64,000 nt of DNA from Apodemus sylvaticus (GCF_947179515.1 NC_067473.1:88024850-88088849); one strand, 5' to 3'. Shown: positions 1 through 9,880, numbered from the stretch's first letter. The notes: generated by a model from the sequence alone, not told the origin. A program made the numbers and translations.

Positions 1-462
1 GGTATGTTTCCTGTATGCAGCAGAATGTAGGGTCCTGTTTCCTTATCTAGTCTGTTAGTCTATGACTTTTTATTGGGGAATTGAGTCCATTGATGTTAAG
101 AGATATTAAGGAATAGTGATTATTACTTCCTGTCATTTTTGATGTTAATTTTATATTTGAGTGGTTATCTCCTTTTAGGTTTGATGAAAGAAGATAAATA
201 TCTTGCTTTTTCCAGGGTGTAGTTTCCCTCCTTGTATTGGAGTTTTCCTCCTATTATTCTTTGCAGAGCTAGGTTTGTAGAAAGATATTGTGTAAATTTG
301 GTTTTGTCATGGAATACCTTGGTTTCTTCATCTATGGTGATTGAGAGTTTTATTGGGTATAGTAGGTTTGGCTGACATTTGTGTTCGCTTAGAGTCTGCA
401 TGAGATCTGCCCAGGATCTTCTAGCTTTCATGGTCTCTTGTGAGAAGTATGGTGCGTTCTGA
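1..462 (-). mobile_element. L1-A, left segment: start of ORF2 and end of ORF1
   Basis: Read on the minus strand, 431-165 encodes the ORF1 C-terminal domain (start ARRSWADLMQTLSEHKCQP). From about 140 down to 1 the sequence matches the beginning of the ORF2 endonuclease (SLNINGLNSPI-type opening, then a PTF/QET-type stretch). The element therefore continues left of the window. It is interrupted at 463-475 by the insertion of L1-C and resumes at 3970. Confidence 0.9.
165..431 (-). pseudogene. L1-A ORF1 C-terminal domain fragment
   Basis: This 88-residue open stretch corresponds to the ORF1p C-terminal nucleic-acid-binding domain (motifs LLYPIKLSITID and KVFHDKTKFTQYLST). It is cut off from the rest of ORF1 by the 3.5-kb L1-C insertion, so it is a relic. 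The family protein is an RNA-binding chaperone that coats L1 RNA. Confidence 0.88.
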
Positions 463-475
463 TAGGTCTTCCTTT
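463..475. repeat. Target-site duplication of L1-C, left copy
   Basis: The 13-mer taggtcttccttt occurs here and again at 3970-3982. Removing the sequence from 476 to 3982 rejoins a continuous L1-A ORF1 sequence, which proves the boundary. Confidence 0.93.
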
Positions 476-939
476 TTTAAAAAAATATTTTTATTTTCTA
501 TATTCTTTGTTTACATTCCAAATGATTTCCCCTTTCCCGGATCCCCCCTCCCCATATGTCCCATAAACCTTCTCTCCATCTATTCTCCAATCACCTCCCT
601 CCTTTTTTCTCTGTCCTTATATTCCCCTCCAATGCTAGATCAATCATTTCCAGGATCAGGACCTTGTCCATACTTCTTCATGGAAGTCATTTGTTATACG
701 ATTTGTGCCTTGGGTATTCAGGGCTTCTGGGCGAATTAATATCTACTTATCAGAGATTGCATTCCATGTATATTCTTTTGTGACTGGTTTACCTCACTTA
801 GGATGATATTTTCCAGATTAAACCATTTGCCTAAAAATTTTGTGAGTTCATTGTTTCTAATTGCTGAGTAGTGTTCCATTGTGTAAATATACCACATTTT
901 CTGTATCCATTCCTCCTTTGAAGGACATCTGGGTTCTTT

Positions 940-2566
940 CTAGCTTCTGGCTATTATAAATAAGGCTGCTATGAACATAATGGAGCATGTGTCTTTACTG
1001 CATGCCGGGGAATCCTTTGGGTATATGCCCAAGAGAGGTATAGCAGGGTCCTCTGGAAGTGTCATGTCTAGTTTTCTGAGGAACCACCAGACTGATTTCC
1101 AAAGTGGTTGTACCATCTTACAGCCCCACCAGCAGTGGAGGAGTGTTCCTCTTTCTCCACATCCTCGCCAACACCTGCTGTCTCCTGAGTTTTTGACCTT
1201 AGCCATTCTGACTGGTGTAAGGTGAAATCACAGGGTTGTTTTGATTTGCATTTCCCTAATGACTAATGATGCTGAGCACTTCTTAAGGTGCCTCTCCGTC
1301 ATCTGAATTTCTTCAGGTGAAAATCCTTTGTTTAGATCTGTACCCATGTTTTCATAGGGTTATTTGGTTCCCTGGGGTCTAACTTCTTGAGTTCTTTGTA
1401 TATATTGGATATTAGCCCTCTATCAGATGTAGGGTTGGTGAATATCTTTTCCCAATTTGATGGTTGCCATTTTGTCCTTTTAACAGTGTCCTTTGCCTTA
1501 CAGAAACTTTGTAATTTTATGAGATCCCATTTGTCAATTCTTGATCTTAGGACATAAGCTATTGGTGATCTGTTCAGGAACTTTTCCCCTGTGCCCATGT
1601 CCTCTAGGGTCTTCCCCAGTTTATTTTCTATTAGTTTCAGTGTTTCTGGATTTACATGGAGGTCCTTGATCCACTTGGAGTGAAGTTTAGTACATGGAGA
1701 TAAGAATGGATCAATTCTCATTCTTCTGCATGCTGACCTCCAATTGAACCAGCACCATTTGTTGAAAAGGCTATCTTTTTTCCCCCGGATGTTTTTGGCT
1801 CCTTTGTTTAAGACCAAATGACCATAGGTGTGTGAGTTCATTTCTGGATCTTCAGTTCTATTCCATTGGTCCACTTGTCTATCACTGTACCAATACCATG
1901 CAGTTTTTAACACTATTGCTCTGTAGTATTGCTTGAAGTCAGGGATACTGATTCCCATAGAATTTCTTTTGTTGTTGAGAATAGTTTAACTATCCTGGGT
2001 TTTTTGTTATTCCAGATGAATTTGAGAATTGCTTTTTCTACCTCTGTGAAGAACTGAGTTGGGATTTTGATGGGGATTGCATTGAATCTGTAGATTGCTT
2101 TTGGCAAGATGTCCATTTTAACTATATTAATCCTGCCAATCCATGAGCATGGCAGATTTTTCCATTTTCTGAGGTCTTCTTCGATTTCCTTCTTCAGAGA
2201 CCTGAAGTTCTTGTCATATAGATCTTTCACTTGTTTGGTTAGAGTCACACCAAGATACTTTGTATTGTTTGTGGCTATTGTGAAGGGTGTCATTTCCTTA
2301 ACTTCTTTCTCAGCCTGCTTATCCTTTGAGTATAGGAAGGCAACTGATTTTCTTAGTTGATTTTATAACCAGCCACTTTGCTGAAGTTTATCAGCTGTAG
2401 AAGTTCTCTGGGGGAGGTTTTTGGGTCACTTAAACAAACTATCATGTCATCTGCTAATAGTGATAATTTGACTTCTTCCTTTCCAATTTGTATCCCCTTG
2501 ACCTCCTTATGTTGTCTAATTGCTCTAGCTAGAATTTCAAGTACTATATTGAAAAGATATGTAGAG
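940..2566 (-). pseudogene. L1-C ORF2, 3' arm (late RT, C-terminal and Cys region)
   Basis: Minus-strand frames at 2293-1913, 1958-1332 and 1206-940 cover RT-thumb and C-terminal sequence (FTIATNNTKYLGVTLT, then KTAWYWYSDRQ, then CWRGCGERGTLLHCWWGC). The last is the cysteine-rich motif of ORF2. The RT active site, usually FADD in these elements, reads LADD at 2457-2446. Several frame breaks separate the pieces, so no product can be made. Confidence 0.9.
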
Positions 2567-3969
2567 AAGAATATACCTTTTTCTCAGCACCTCATGGTAC
2601 CTTCTCCAAAATCGACCATATACTTGGTCACAAGACAGACATCAACAAATATAAGAAGATTGAAATAAGCCCATGCCTCCTATCAGATCACTATGGAGTA
2701 AAAGTGGTCTTCAATAGCAACAAAAACAACAGAAAAGCCACATACACGTGGAAACTGAGCAATATTCTACTCAATGATACCTTGGTCAAGGAAGAAATAA
2801 AGAAAGAAATTAAAGACTTTTTAGAACTTAATGAAAATGAAGACACAACATACCCAAATCTATGGGACACAATGAAAGCAGTGCTAAGAGGAAAACTCAT
2901 AGCCCTGAGTGCCTCCAAAAAGAAAATGGAGAGAGCATACCTAACAGCTTAATGACATACCTGAAAGCCCTGGAACAAAAAGAAGCTATTTCACCCAGGA
3001 GGATTAGAAGGCAGGAAAACATCAAACTCAGGGCCGAAATCAATCAAGTAGAAACAAAGAGAACCATACAAAGAATCAACAAAACCAGGAGCTGGTTCTT
3101 TGAGAAAATCAACAAGATAGATAAACCCTTAGCCAGACTAACCAAAGGGCACAGAGACTATCCAGATTAACAAACTTAGAAATGAAAAGGGAGATATAAC
3201 AACAGAAACTGAGGGTATTCAAAAAAATCATTAGATCCTACTACAAAAGCCTATACTCAACACAACTAGAGAATCTGGAAGAAATGGACAGTTTCCTAGA
3301 CAGATATCTGACACCAAAACTAAATCAGGATCAAATAGATCAACTGAACAGTCCCATAACACCTGAAGAAATAAAAAGGGTCATAGAAAGTCTCCCAACC
3401 AAAAAAAGCACGGGACCAGATGGCTTCAGTGCAGAATTCTATCAGACCTTCATAGAAGACCTAACACCAATACTCTTCAAACTATTCCACAAAATAGAAA
3501 CAGAAGGAACTCTACCCAACTCGTTCTATGAAGCCACAATTACGCTGATACCAAAACCACACAAAGATCCAACAAAGAAAGAGAACTTCCGGCCAATTTC
3601 TCTTATGAATATTGATGCAAAAATACTTAATAAAATTCTTGCCAACTGAATCCAAGAACACATCAAAATGATCATCCACCATGATCAAGTAGGCTTCATC
3701 CCAGGGATGCAGGGATGGTTCAATATAAGGAAATCCATCAATGCTATCCACTACATAAACAAACTCAAAGAAAAAAACCATATGATAATCTCATTAGATG
3801 CAGAAAAAGCATTTGACAAAATTCAGCATCCTTTCATGCTAAAAGTCTTGGAAAGAACAGGAATTCAAGGCCCATATCTAAACATCATTAAAGCAATATA
3901 CAGCAAACCAATAGCCAACATCAAACTAAACGGAGAGAAACTTGAAGCAATCCCACTAAAATCAGGTAC
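2567..3969 (+). pseudogene. L1-C ORF2, inverted 5' arm (end of endonuclease to mid RT)
   Basis: Plus-strand open pieces at 2704-2952, 2862-3170, 3284-3649 and 3668-4018 belong to ORF2. The endonuclease catalytic SDH triplet is at 2683-2691, followed by the linker and RT motifs (FRPISLMNIDAKILNKILAN, then a DKIQHPFMLKVL stretch). Frameshifts split it. The arm stops just upstream of the RT active-site block, which lies in the other arm. Confidence 0.9.
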
Positions 3970-3982
3970 TAGGTCTTCCTTT
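3970..3982. repeat. Target-site duplication of L1-C, right copy
   Basis: Same 13-mer as at 463-475. The next bases (atatgttac) continue the L1-A ORF1 sequence. Confidence 0.93.
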
Positions 3983-4609
3983 ATATGTTACTTGGCATTT
4001 TTCTCTTACTGCCTTTAATATTCTTTCTTTGTTTAGTACATTTGGGGTTTTGATTATTATGTGACGAGTGGTATTTCTACTCAGGTCCAGTCTGGAGTTC
4101 TGTAGGCTTCTTGTATATTCATGGGCATCTCTCTTTAAGTTGGGAAAGTTTTCTTCCATAATTCTGTTGAAGATATTTGCTGGCCCTTTCAGTTGTAAAT
4201 CTTCACTCTCATCTATACCTATAATCCTTAGGTTTGGTCTTCTCATTGTGTCCTGCATTTCCTGGATGTTCTGGGATACAAGCTTTTTGCATTTTGCATT
4301 TTCTTTGACTGTTGAGTCAATGGTTTCTATGGTATCTTCGGCATCTGAGATTCTTTCTTCCATATCTTGTATTCTGTTGTTGATATTTGCATCTATGGCC
4401 CCTGATTTCTTCTCAAGGTTTTCTAACTCCAAAGTTGTCTCTCTTTGTGAGTTCTTAGTTGTTTCTACTTCTGTTTTTAGATCCAGGATGGTTTTGCTCA
4501 GTTTTTCCATTTGTTTGTTTGTGTTTTCCTTTACTTCTTTAAGAGATTTTTGTGTTTCCTCTTCATGACTTCTGCCATTTGACTCACTTTCTCCTGCATT
4601 TCTTTAAGG

Positions 4610-4653
<44 letters not shown>

Positions 4654-4947
4654 CTTTATTGGCTTCTATCTCTTGAATCTTAGTCTCCTGAATTTCTTTA
4701 AGTGATTGTTGTGTTTCCATTATACGGGTTTCTAGCTTATTCATGTTCCCCTATATTTCTCTAAGGGATTCATTTAAGTCTTTTTTGTGTTCTTCTAGCA
4801 GCTCATGACCAGCGATTTTACATCCAAATCTTGTTTTTCTGGTGTGTTGACGTAACCAGGACTTGCTGATGTTGGAGAGTTTGGTTCAGACACTGTCATA
4901 TTGCCTTGATTTCTGTTAGTAGCGTTCCTGTGTTTGTCCTTTGGCAT
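3983..4947 (-). pseudogene. L1-A ORF1 (N-terminal region, coiled coil, RRM)
   Basis: The start is supported by the family-typical opening MPKDKHRNATNRNQGN. After a frame break comes a 182-residue open stretch starting at 4510. It shows a long coiled coil (heptad-like LSKTILDLKTEVE), then an RRM-type region (MRRPNLRIIGIDE), then the link to the C-terminal domain now stranded at 431-165. A GT microsatellite at 4613-4651 lies inside the coiled-coil coding part and helps destroy the frame. ORF1p normally forms trimers that bind L1 RNA; this copy is dead. Confidence 0.88.
4613..4651. repeat. (GT)n microsatellite inside L1-A ORF1
   Basis: About 39 bases of perfect GT lie within the antisense ORF1 coiled-coil region. 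Confidence 0.95.
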
Positions 4948-5364
4948 CTTGTTATCTCTGGTGTTAGTTAGTCTTGCCTCTGACTGGTGTTTGAGCCTTC
5001 TGTGAGGCTGTAGGGCTATTTCTGTAACAGTGGATGGCTGGGTTTCCCCTGTCAGAGATTGCTGATGTGCTGCCCTCTTCTTGGGTGCTGTTGGAGCCCT
5101 CGTGTGTCCAGCCCCAATGTTATGCTTGGGTTGTCTCTGTGGACTGAACCTGGTACTACCTGTGTGCTCTGTCAGAGAGCGAGGATGGCAGCAGGGATCC
5201 CTCAGGGCACTGGCCCCAGGACTGGCTGGCACACAGAGGAACCACTGCTCTACCAGTTCCTGGGCGCAGGCAGCAGCCAGCAGCTCAGTTGCCTGTGTCA
5301 CCAGGGATCCTAGACTCAGGATAGCTCAGTGCCTGGGGTGGCCTGTCTCATCTTGCTGGGGACA

Positions 5365-5378
5365 AAAATGGTGACTCC
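5365..5378. repeat. Target-site duplication of L1-D, left copy
   Basis: aaaatggtgactcc here matches 6495-6508 exactly. Both copies sit in the L1-A 5'UTR repeat unit, where the sibling units read acaaagatggtgactc and acaaagatggcaactc. Confidence 0.92.
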
Positions 5379-5550
5379 CATAAACCCTTTTCCGTCCCCC
5401 TATTCTTCCATCTACCCCTTCCCACTTCCCTGTTCTGGAATTCCCCCATACTCTTGCACTGAGTCTTTCCAGAACCAGGGCCCACTCCTCCATTCTTTTT
5501 GGACATCATTTAATTTGTGGATTATGTCCTGAGAATTCAAAGTTTCTAGG

Positions 5551-6393
5551 CTAATATCCACTTATCAGTGAGTGCATACCATGATTGATCTTTTGAGACT
5601 GGGTTACCTCACTTAGTATGAGGTTCTCCAGCTCCATCCATTTGTCTAAGAATTTCATGAATTCATTGTTTCTAATGGCTGAATAGTACTCCATTGTATA
5701 AATATACCACATTTTTTGTATCCATTCCTCCCTTGAAGGACATCTAGGTTCTTTCCAGCTTCTGGCTATTACAAATAGGGCTGCTATGAACATAGTGAAG
5801 CATGTGTCCTTATTGCATGCTGAAGAATCCTCTGGATATATGCCCAGTAGTGGTATAACAGGGTCCTCAGGAAGTGACATGCCCAGTTTTCTGAGGAACC
5901 GCCAGACTGATTTCCAAAGTGGTTGCACCATCTTGCAATCCCACCAGCAGTGGAGGAGTGTTCCTCTTTCTCCACATCCTCACCAACACCTGCTGTCTCC
6001 TGAATTTTTGACCTTAGCCATTCTGACTGGTGTGAGGTGAAATCTCAGGGTTGTTTTGATTTGCATTTCCCTAATAATTAATGATGTTGAACATTTCTTA
6101 AGGTGTTTCTCAGCTCTCCGAAGTTCTTCATGTGAAAATTCTTTGTTTAGCTCCGTACCCCACTTTTTAATAGGGTTATTTGGATTTCTGGGTTCTACTT
6201 TCTTGAGTTCTTTGTATATATTAGATATTAGCCCTCTGTCAGATTTAGGGTTGGAGAAGATTCTTTCCCAGTCTGTTGGTTGACGTTTTGTCCTTTTGAT
6301 GGTGTCCTTTGCCTTACAGAAACTTTGTAGTTTTATGAGGTTCCATTTGTCAGTTCTTGATCTTAGAGCATAAGCTACTGGTGTTCTATTCAT
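5551..6393 (-). pseudogene. L1-D ORF2 C-terminal fragment (inverted arm)
   Basis: Minus-strand open stretches at 6393-5980 and 5931-5551 encode the C-terminal end of ORF2. They include ALRSRTDKWNLIKLQSFCKA, a frame break within the Cys-rich motif, and the final IYTMEYYSAIRNNEFMKFL and ending SLISGY. Confidence 0.88.
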
Positions 6394-6443
6394 GGTTTAT
6401 GGGACTTGCGGGGAGTGGGGACCCAGAAAAGGGGAAATTTGCA

Positions 6444-6450
6444 ATGTAAA

Positions 6451-6487
<37 letters not shown>

Positions 6488-6494
6488 ATCAATC
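6444..6494 (+). repeat. (TAAA)n poly-A tail of L1-D
   Basis: AATAAAAATAAATAAA-type repeats extend for about 45 bases to the right duplication. Such patterned tails are typical of L1 insertions. Confidence 0.92.
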
Positions 6495-6508
6495 AAAATG
6501 GTGACTCC
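6495..6508. repeat. Target-site duplication of L1-D, right copy
   Basis: Same 14-mer as at 5365-5378. It is followed by gccttctccacagggcag, which continues the L1-A 5'UTR. Confidence 0.92.
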
Positions 6509-6907
6509 GCCTTCTCCACAGGGCAGAGTACCTGAGTCAGGCTGGCCCTCAGAGGAACCGCTGCTCTCCCAGTTCCTAGGCACAGGCGACAACCTGCAGC
6601 TTGGTTGTCTGCGTCCCCAGAGGTCTTACACTCGGGATAGCTCAGTACCTGGAGTGGACTGTCTGGTCCGGCCAGAGGACAAAGATGGTGACTCTGCCTT
6701 CTCTGCAAGGCAGAATACCCGCATGTGGTGGTCCATGGAAGTGTTACTGTTCTCCCAGGTCCTGGGTGCAGGCGGCAGCCCACAGCTCTGTTGTCTGCCT
6801 CCCCCAAGGTCTTACACTCGGGATAGCTCAGTGCCTGGGGTGGCCTGACTGGTCAGGCTGGGGACAAAGATGGCAACTCCGCCTTCTCTGCAGGGCAGAA
6901 TACCCCC
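6509..6907 (-). mobile_element. L1-A, right segment: 5'UTR repeat units
   Basis: This GC-rich sequence holds two more copies of a repeat unit marked by ggtcttacactcgggatagctc (6622 and 6808 onward). With the copy near 5311 and after subtracting L1-D plus one duplication (1130 bases), the three ggatag anchors lie 186 bases apart each time. The array ends near 6907 where older L1-B 3'UTR sequence begins, so that is the probable 5' end of L1-A. Confidence 0.85.
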
Positions 6908-7348
6908 ATATTTCTTTTAGATGGGAGCAATTCTGGGTTAAAATTCTGGACATAGGTGGGTAGCCACATCCCTCAAACAGGGGGCCATAGCTAACCTCTG
7001 GATATGGTCTTTACAGGTTCTCCCTCCACTTTGTGAGGTATTTCAGCTAATGTCATCCCCATGAGGTCCTGGGAGGCTCTTGCTTTCCTGGAATCTGGGA
7101 CTTGTTACTACTACCAGTTCCCCACCCCTCATTGCTATACACCTGTTTCCTGACCCTTTTGCTCCCACACCTGTTTCTTCCCACTCTTTTTCTACCTCCC
7201 CCTCTTTTCTTCCTCCCAAGTCTCTTCCACTTGATTATTTTGCTCTCCCTTCTAAGTTGGACTGAAACATTCACTTTTTGGTCTTCCTTCCTCTTGAGCT
7301 TCATGTTGTAGGTGAGTTGTATCATGGGTATTCCACATTCTTTGCCTA

Positions 7349-7897
7349 CTATCCACTTATTAGTGAGGACATACCATGTATGTTCTTTTGTGACTGAGTT
7401 ACCTCCCTCGGGATGATATTTTTTAGATCCCCCCATTTGCCTGCAAGTTTGATGAAGTCATTGTTTTTAATAGCTGAGTAGTATTCCATTGTGGAAATGT
7501 ACAACATTATATGTTTCCATTCCTCTTTCAGGGACATCTGGGTTCTTCACAGCTTCTGTCTATTATAAATATGGCTGCAATGAACATAGTGTAGCATGTA
7601 TCCTTATTACATGTTGGACTATCTTCTGTGTATATGCCCAGGAGTGGTATAGCTGTTTCCTCAGATAGTATTATGTCAAAATTTCTAAGAGAAAAAACTA
7701 GATTGATTTCCAGAGTAGTTGTACTAGCTTGCAATCCCACTAGTAATGGAGGAGGGTTCCTCTTTCTCCACATCCTCACCAGCATCTGCTGTCACCTGAT
7801 CATCTTAGCCATTCTGACTGGTGTGAGATGGAATCTCAGGGTCCTTTTGATTTGCATTTCCCTGATGACTAAAGATGATGAACATTTCTTTAGGTGA
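7349..7897 (-). pseudogene. L1-B ORF2 C-terminal fragment
   Basis: Minus-strand open pieces at 7785-7528 and 7537-7349 carry the ORF2 C-terminus (AIPLLGIYTEDSPTCNKDTC and STMEYYSAIKNNDFIKLAG). It is more diverged than L1-C or L1-E. The upstream Cys motif is decayed. Confidence 0.82.
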
Positions 7898-8198
7898 TTA
7901 GAATGGCTACTGCAGCTTGTTTCTTAGGACCATTTGCTTGAAAAATTGTTACTCTGAAGTAGTGTCTGTCTTTGTCACTGAGATGCACTTCCTATATACA
8001 GCAAACTGCTGGGTCCTGGTTATGAATCCAATCTGGCAGTCTATGTCATTTTATTGGGGAATTCAGTCCATTGATGTTAAGAGATATTAAGGAGTAGTGA
8101 TTGTTGTTTCCTGTTATTTTTGTTGTTATAGGTGGAATTATGTTTGTGTGGTTGTCTTCTTTTGGGTTTCTTGATTACTTTCTTGCTTTATCTAGGGT

Positions 8199-9272
8199 TT
8201 AGTTTCCCTCCTTGTGTTGGAGTTTTCCATCTGTTATGCTTTGTAGGGATGGATTTGTGGAAAGATATTGTGTAAATTGGTTTTTGTCATGAAATAGCTT
8301 GGTTTCTCTACCTATGGTAATTGAGAGGTTTGCTGGGTATTGTAGCCTGGCCTGACATTTTTGTTCTCTTAGGGATTGTATGACATCTGCCCAGAATCTT
8401 CTATCATTCATTGTCTCTGTTGAGAAGTCTAGTGTAATTCTGATAGGTCTACCTTTATATGTGACTTGATCTTTTTCCCTTACTGCTTTTAATATTCTTT
8501 CTTTGTTTTATGCATTTGGTGTTTTGACTATTATGTGATGTGAGGAATTTATTTTCTTGTCCAACCTATTTGGAGTTCTTTAGGCTTCTTGTATGTTCAT
8601 GGGCATCTCTTTCTTTAGGTTAGGGAATTTTTTTTTTTTTATAATTTTGTTGAAGATATTTACTGGCCCTTTAAGTTGGGAATCTTGATTCTCTTCTATA
8701 CCTCTTATCCTTAAGTTTGGCCTTCTCATTGTGTCCTGGATTTTCTGAATGTTTTGGGTTATGCGCTTTTTGTATTTTGAATTTTCTTTGACTGTTGGGT
8801 CAATGTTTTCTATGTTATCTACTTCAGACGAGATTCTCTCTTCTATCTTGTGTATTTTGTTGGTGATGCTTGTGCCTATGACTCTTGATCTGTTTCCTAG
8901 GTTTTCTATCACCAGAGTTATCTACTTTTGTGATTTCTTTATTGTTTCTATTTCTATATTTAGATCCTGAGTGGCTTTGTTCAATTTCTTCACCTGTTGG
9001 GTTGTACTTTCCTGTAATTCTTTAAGGGATTTTTGTGTTTCCTCTTTAAGTGCTTTTACATGTTTACCTATTTTCTCCTGTATTTCTTTATGGGAGTTAT
9101 TTATGTCCCTCTTAAAGTCCTCTATCATCACCATCAAATGTGATTTTCGATCTGAATCTTGCTTTTCTGATGTGTTGGGGTATCCAGGTCTTGCTGTGGT
9201 AGGAGAAATAGGTTGTGATGATGCCAAGTAGCCTTGGTTTTGGTTGCTTATGTTCTTGCCCTTGCCTCTCAC
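8199..9272 (-). pseudogene. L1-B ORF1 (broken)
   Basis: The probable start is the ATG at 9272-9270 (MRGKGKNISNQNQGYLASSQ), with the usual basic N-terminus. Frame pieces run 9272-8922 (N-terminus and coiled coil), 8912-8580 (rest of the coiled coil and RRM start, RRPNLRIRGIEE) and 8411-8199 (C-terminal domain, NDRRFWADVIQSLREQKC). At least two frame disruptions and a T10 tract near 8630 inactivate it. The family role is RNA binding in the L1 ribonucleoprotein. Confidence 0.87.
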
Positions 9273-9584
9273 CTAGTAGCTTTCTCTGGTGTTAACTGGT
9301 CTTGCTGTCTCTGACTGGGGCTTGTCCTTCCTGTGTGCCTGGGTGTCAGCTCTACTGGGAGACCTGTTTCCTCCCAGTGGGATATGGGTATGGAGAGCTG
9401 TGGCACAGAGTCAGCTCCAGGGCACAGATCTAAACTGGAAGGATCTTTTTCCAGGCTAGTCTTCTGTTCCTGTATCCTGAGAGCTCTGGGCAGGTCCCTC
9501 TTGGGCCACATATTTAAGCAGAAGTTGTAGTCTTAAACCTGTGCTCTCAGTTTTGCCAGCACTCCTGGGAGACTGGCTCTGTTT

Positions 9585-9654
9585 CAGTTGAGTTTGGGGG
9601 TGTGGGGAGCTGTGGCACAGCAGTTGAGTTTGGGTGTGGGGAGCTGTGGCACAG
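9585..9654. repeat. Tandem duplication of about 35 bp in the L1-B 5'UTR
   Basis: Copy 1 is at 9585-9620 and copy 2 at 9621-9654. Both begin cagttgagtttggg and end gagctgtggcacag; they differ by two G bases. Confidence 0.9.
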
Positions 9655-9690
9655 GGTCCTATTCCCAGTAGTTATCAATTGAAGTACCTT

Positions 9691-9880
9691 CTTGGTTAGG
9701 GGTGAGATTTTCATATCATTTCCTCTTCTCTGTGTTGGGATTGTGTATACAGGTCTTGCCCATGCTTCTTTCAGAGTCTTTCTGAGTTCATATCTATATC
9801 AGACCTGTTGGGTCCATAGACACTGTTTTCCATGGAATCTTTCACCCTGTGGCTCTGTACACACCATCCCATTATGAGGT
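9691..9880 (-). repeat. Probable L1/Lx-related fragment
   Basis: The stretch with ctttcagagtctttctgagttcatat and agacactgttttccatggaatc resembles a recurrent rodent L1/Lx-associated repeat that I know from memory. It may be the outer end of L1-B or a separate piece. Subfamily not determined. Confidence 0.45.

Larger units (their letters stand above)
476..3969 (-). mobile_element. L1-C: twin-primed (inverted) LINE-1 inserted into L1-A
   Basis: The 3' end lies at the left (T-rich tail at 473-478, then antisense 3'UTR). The minus-strand arm runs from 476 to about 2566 and carries the second half of ORF2 plus 3'UTR. At about 2560-2570 the sequence switches to the plus strand, and ORF2 from the end of the endonuclease to the middle of the RT domain runs to 3969. 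The two arms abut in L1 coordinates with a loss of only about 20-25 bases, judged against the same region in L1-E (around 23571-23605). This is the geometry of twin-primed reverse transcription. A 13-bp duplication flanks the insert. Confidence 0.93.
3983..5364 (-). mobile_element. L1-A, middle segment: ORF1 body and proximal 5'UTR
   Basis: This is the continuation of the 1-462 segment after L1-C. ORF1 runs on the minus strand from an ATG at 4947-4945 (MPKDKHRNATNRN). Upstream of it (4948-5364 on the + strand) is GC-richer 5'UTR, including one copy of a 186-bp repeat unit. The segment ends at the L1-D insertion site. Confidence 0.9.
5379..6494 (+). mobile_element. L1-D: short twin-primed LINE-1 inserted into the L1-A 5'UTR
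   Basis: The insertion is in + orientation. The right arm (about 6394-6494) is the last part of the 3'UTR in sense, ending in a (TAAA)n-patterned poly-A tail. The left arm (5379 to about 6393) is antisense and carries the ORF2 C-terminus plus the upstream 3'UTR. The arms meet in L1 coordinates at a shared tttat, so the inversion lost almost nothing. A 14-bp duplication flanks it. On the minus strand the deduced nick is TTTTT/GT, compatible with L1 endonuclease preference. Confidence 0.92.
6908..9690 (-). mobile_element. L1-B: older Lx-like LINE-1 with a large internal deletion
   Basis: Read on the minus strand it holds part of the 5'UTR (about 9690-9273), ORF1 (9272-8199), the beginning of ORF2 (about 8190-7915), then a jump near 7895-7910 to the ORF2 C-terminus (about 7890-7350) and the 3'UTR (7340-6908). 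Most of ORF2, including the whole RT, is missing. L1-A interrupts its 3'UTR, so its own tail should lie left of the window. Confidence 0.85.

Noticed and set aside
971..1225. Recurring 84-codon plus-strand frame (also at 5786, 15134 and 22548)
   Set aside because: It is the antisense shadow of the ORF2 C-terminus, recurring in each L1 copy. Its conservation reflects the L1 sense strand.
5311..6826. Regularly spaced repeats that might suggest a CRISPR-like array
   Set aside because: The units are contiguous 186-bp L1 5'UTR monomers without spacers, in a rodent genome.
5059..6963. Several plus-strand frames of 80-120 codons around the L1-A 5'UTR
   Set aside because: GC-rich 5'UTR monomers are open by composition; the same sequence repeats in different frames and carries no domain.
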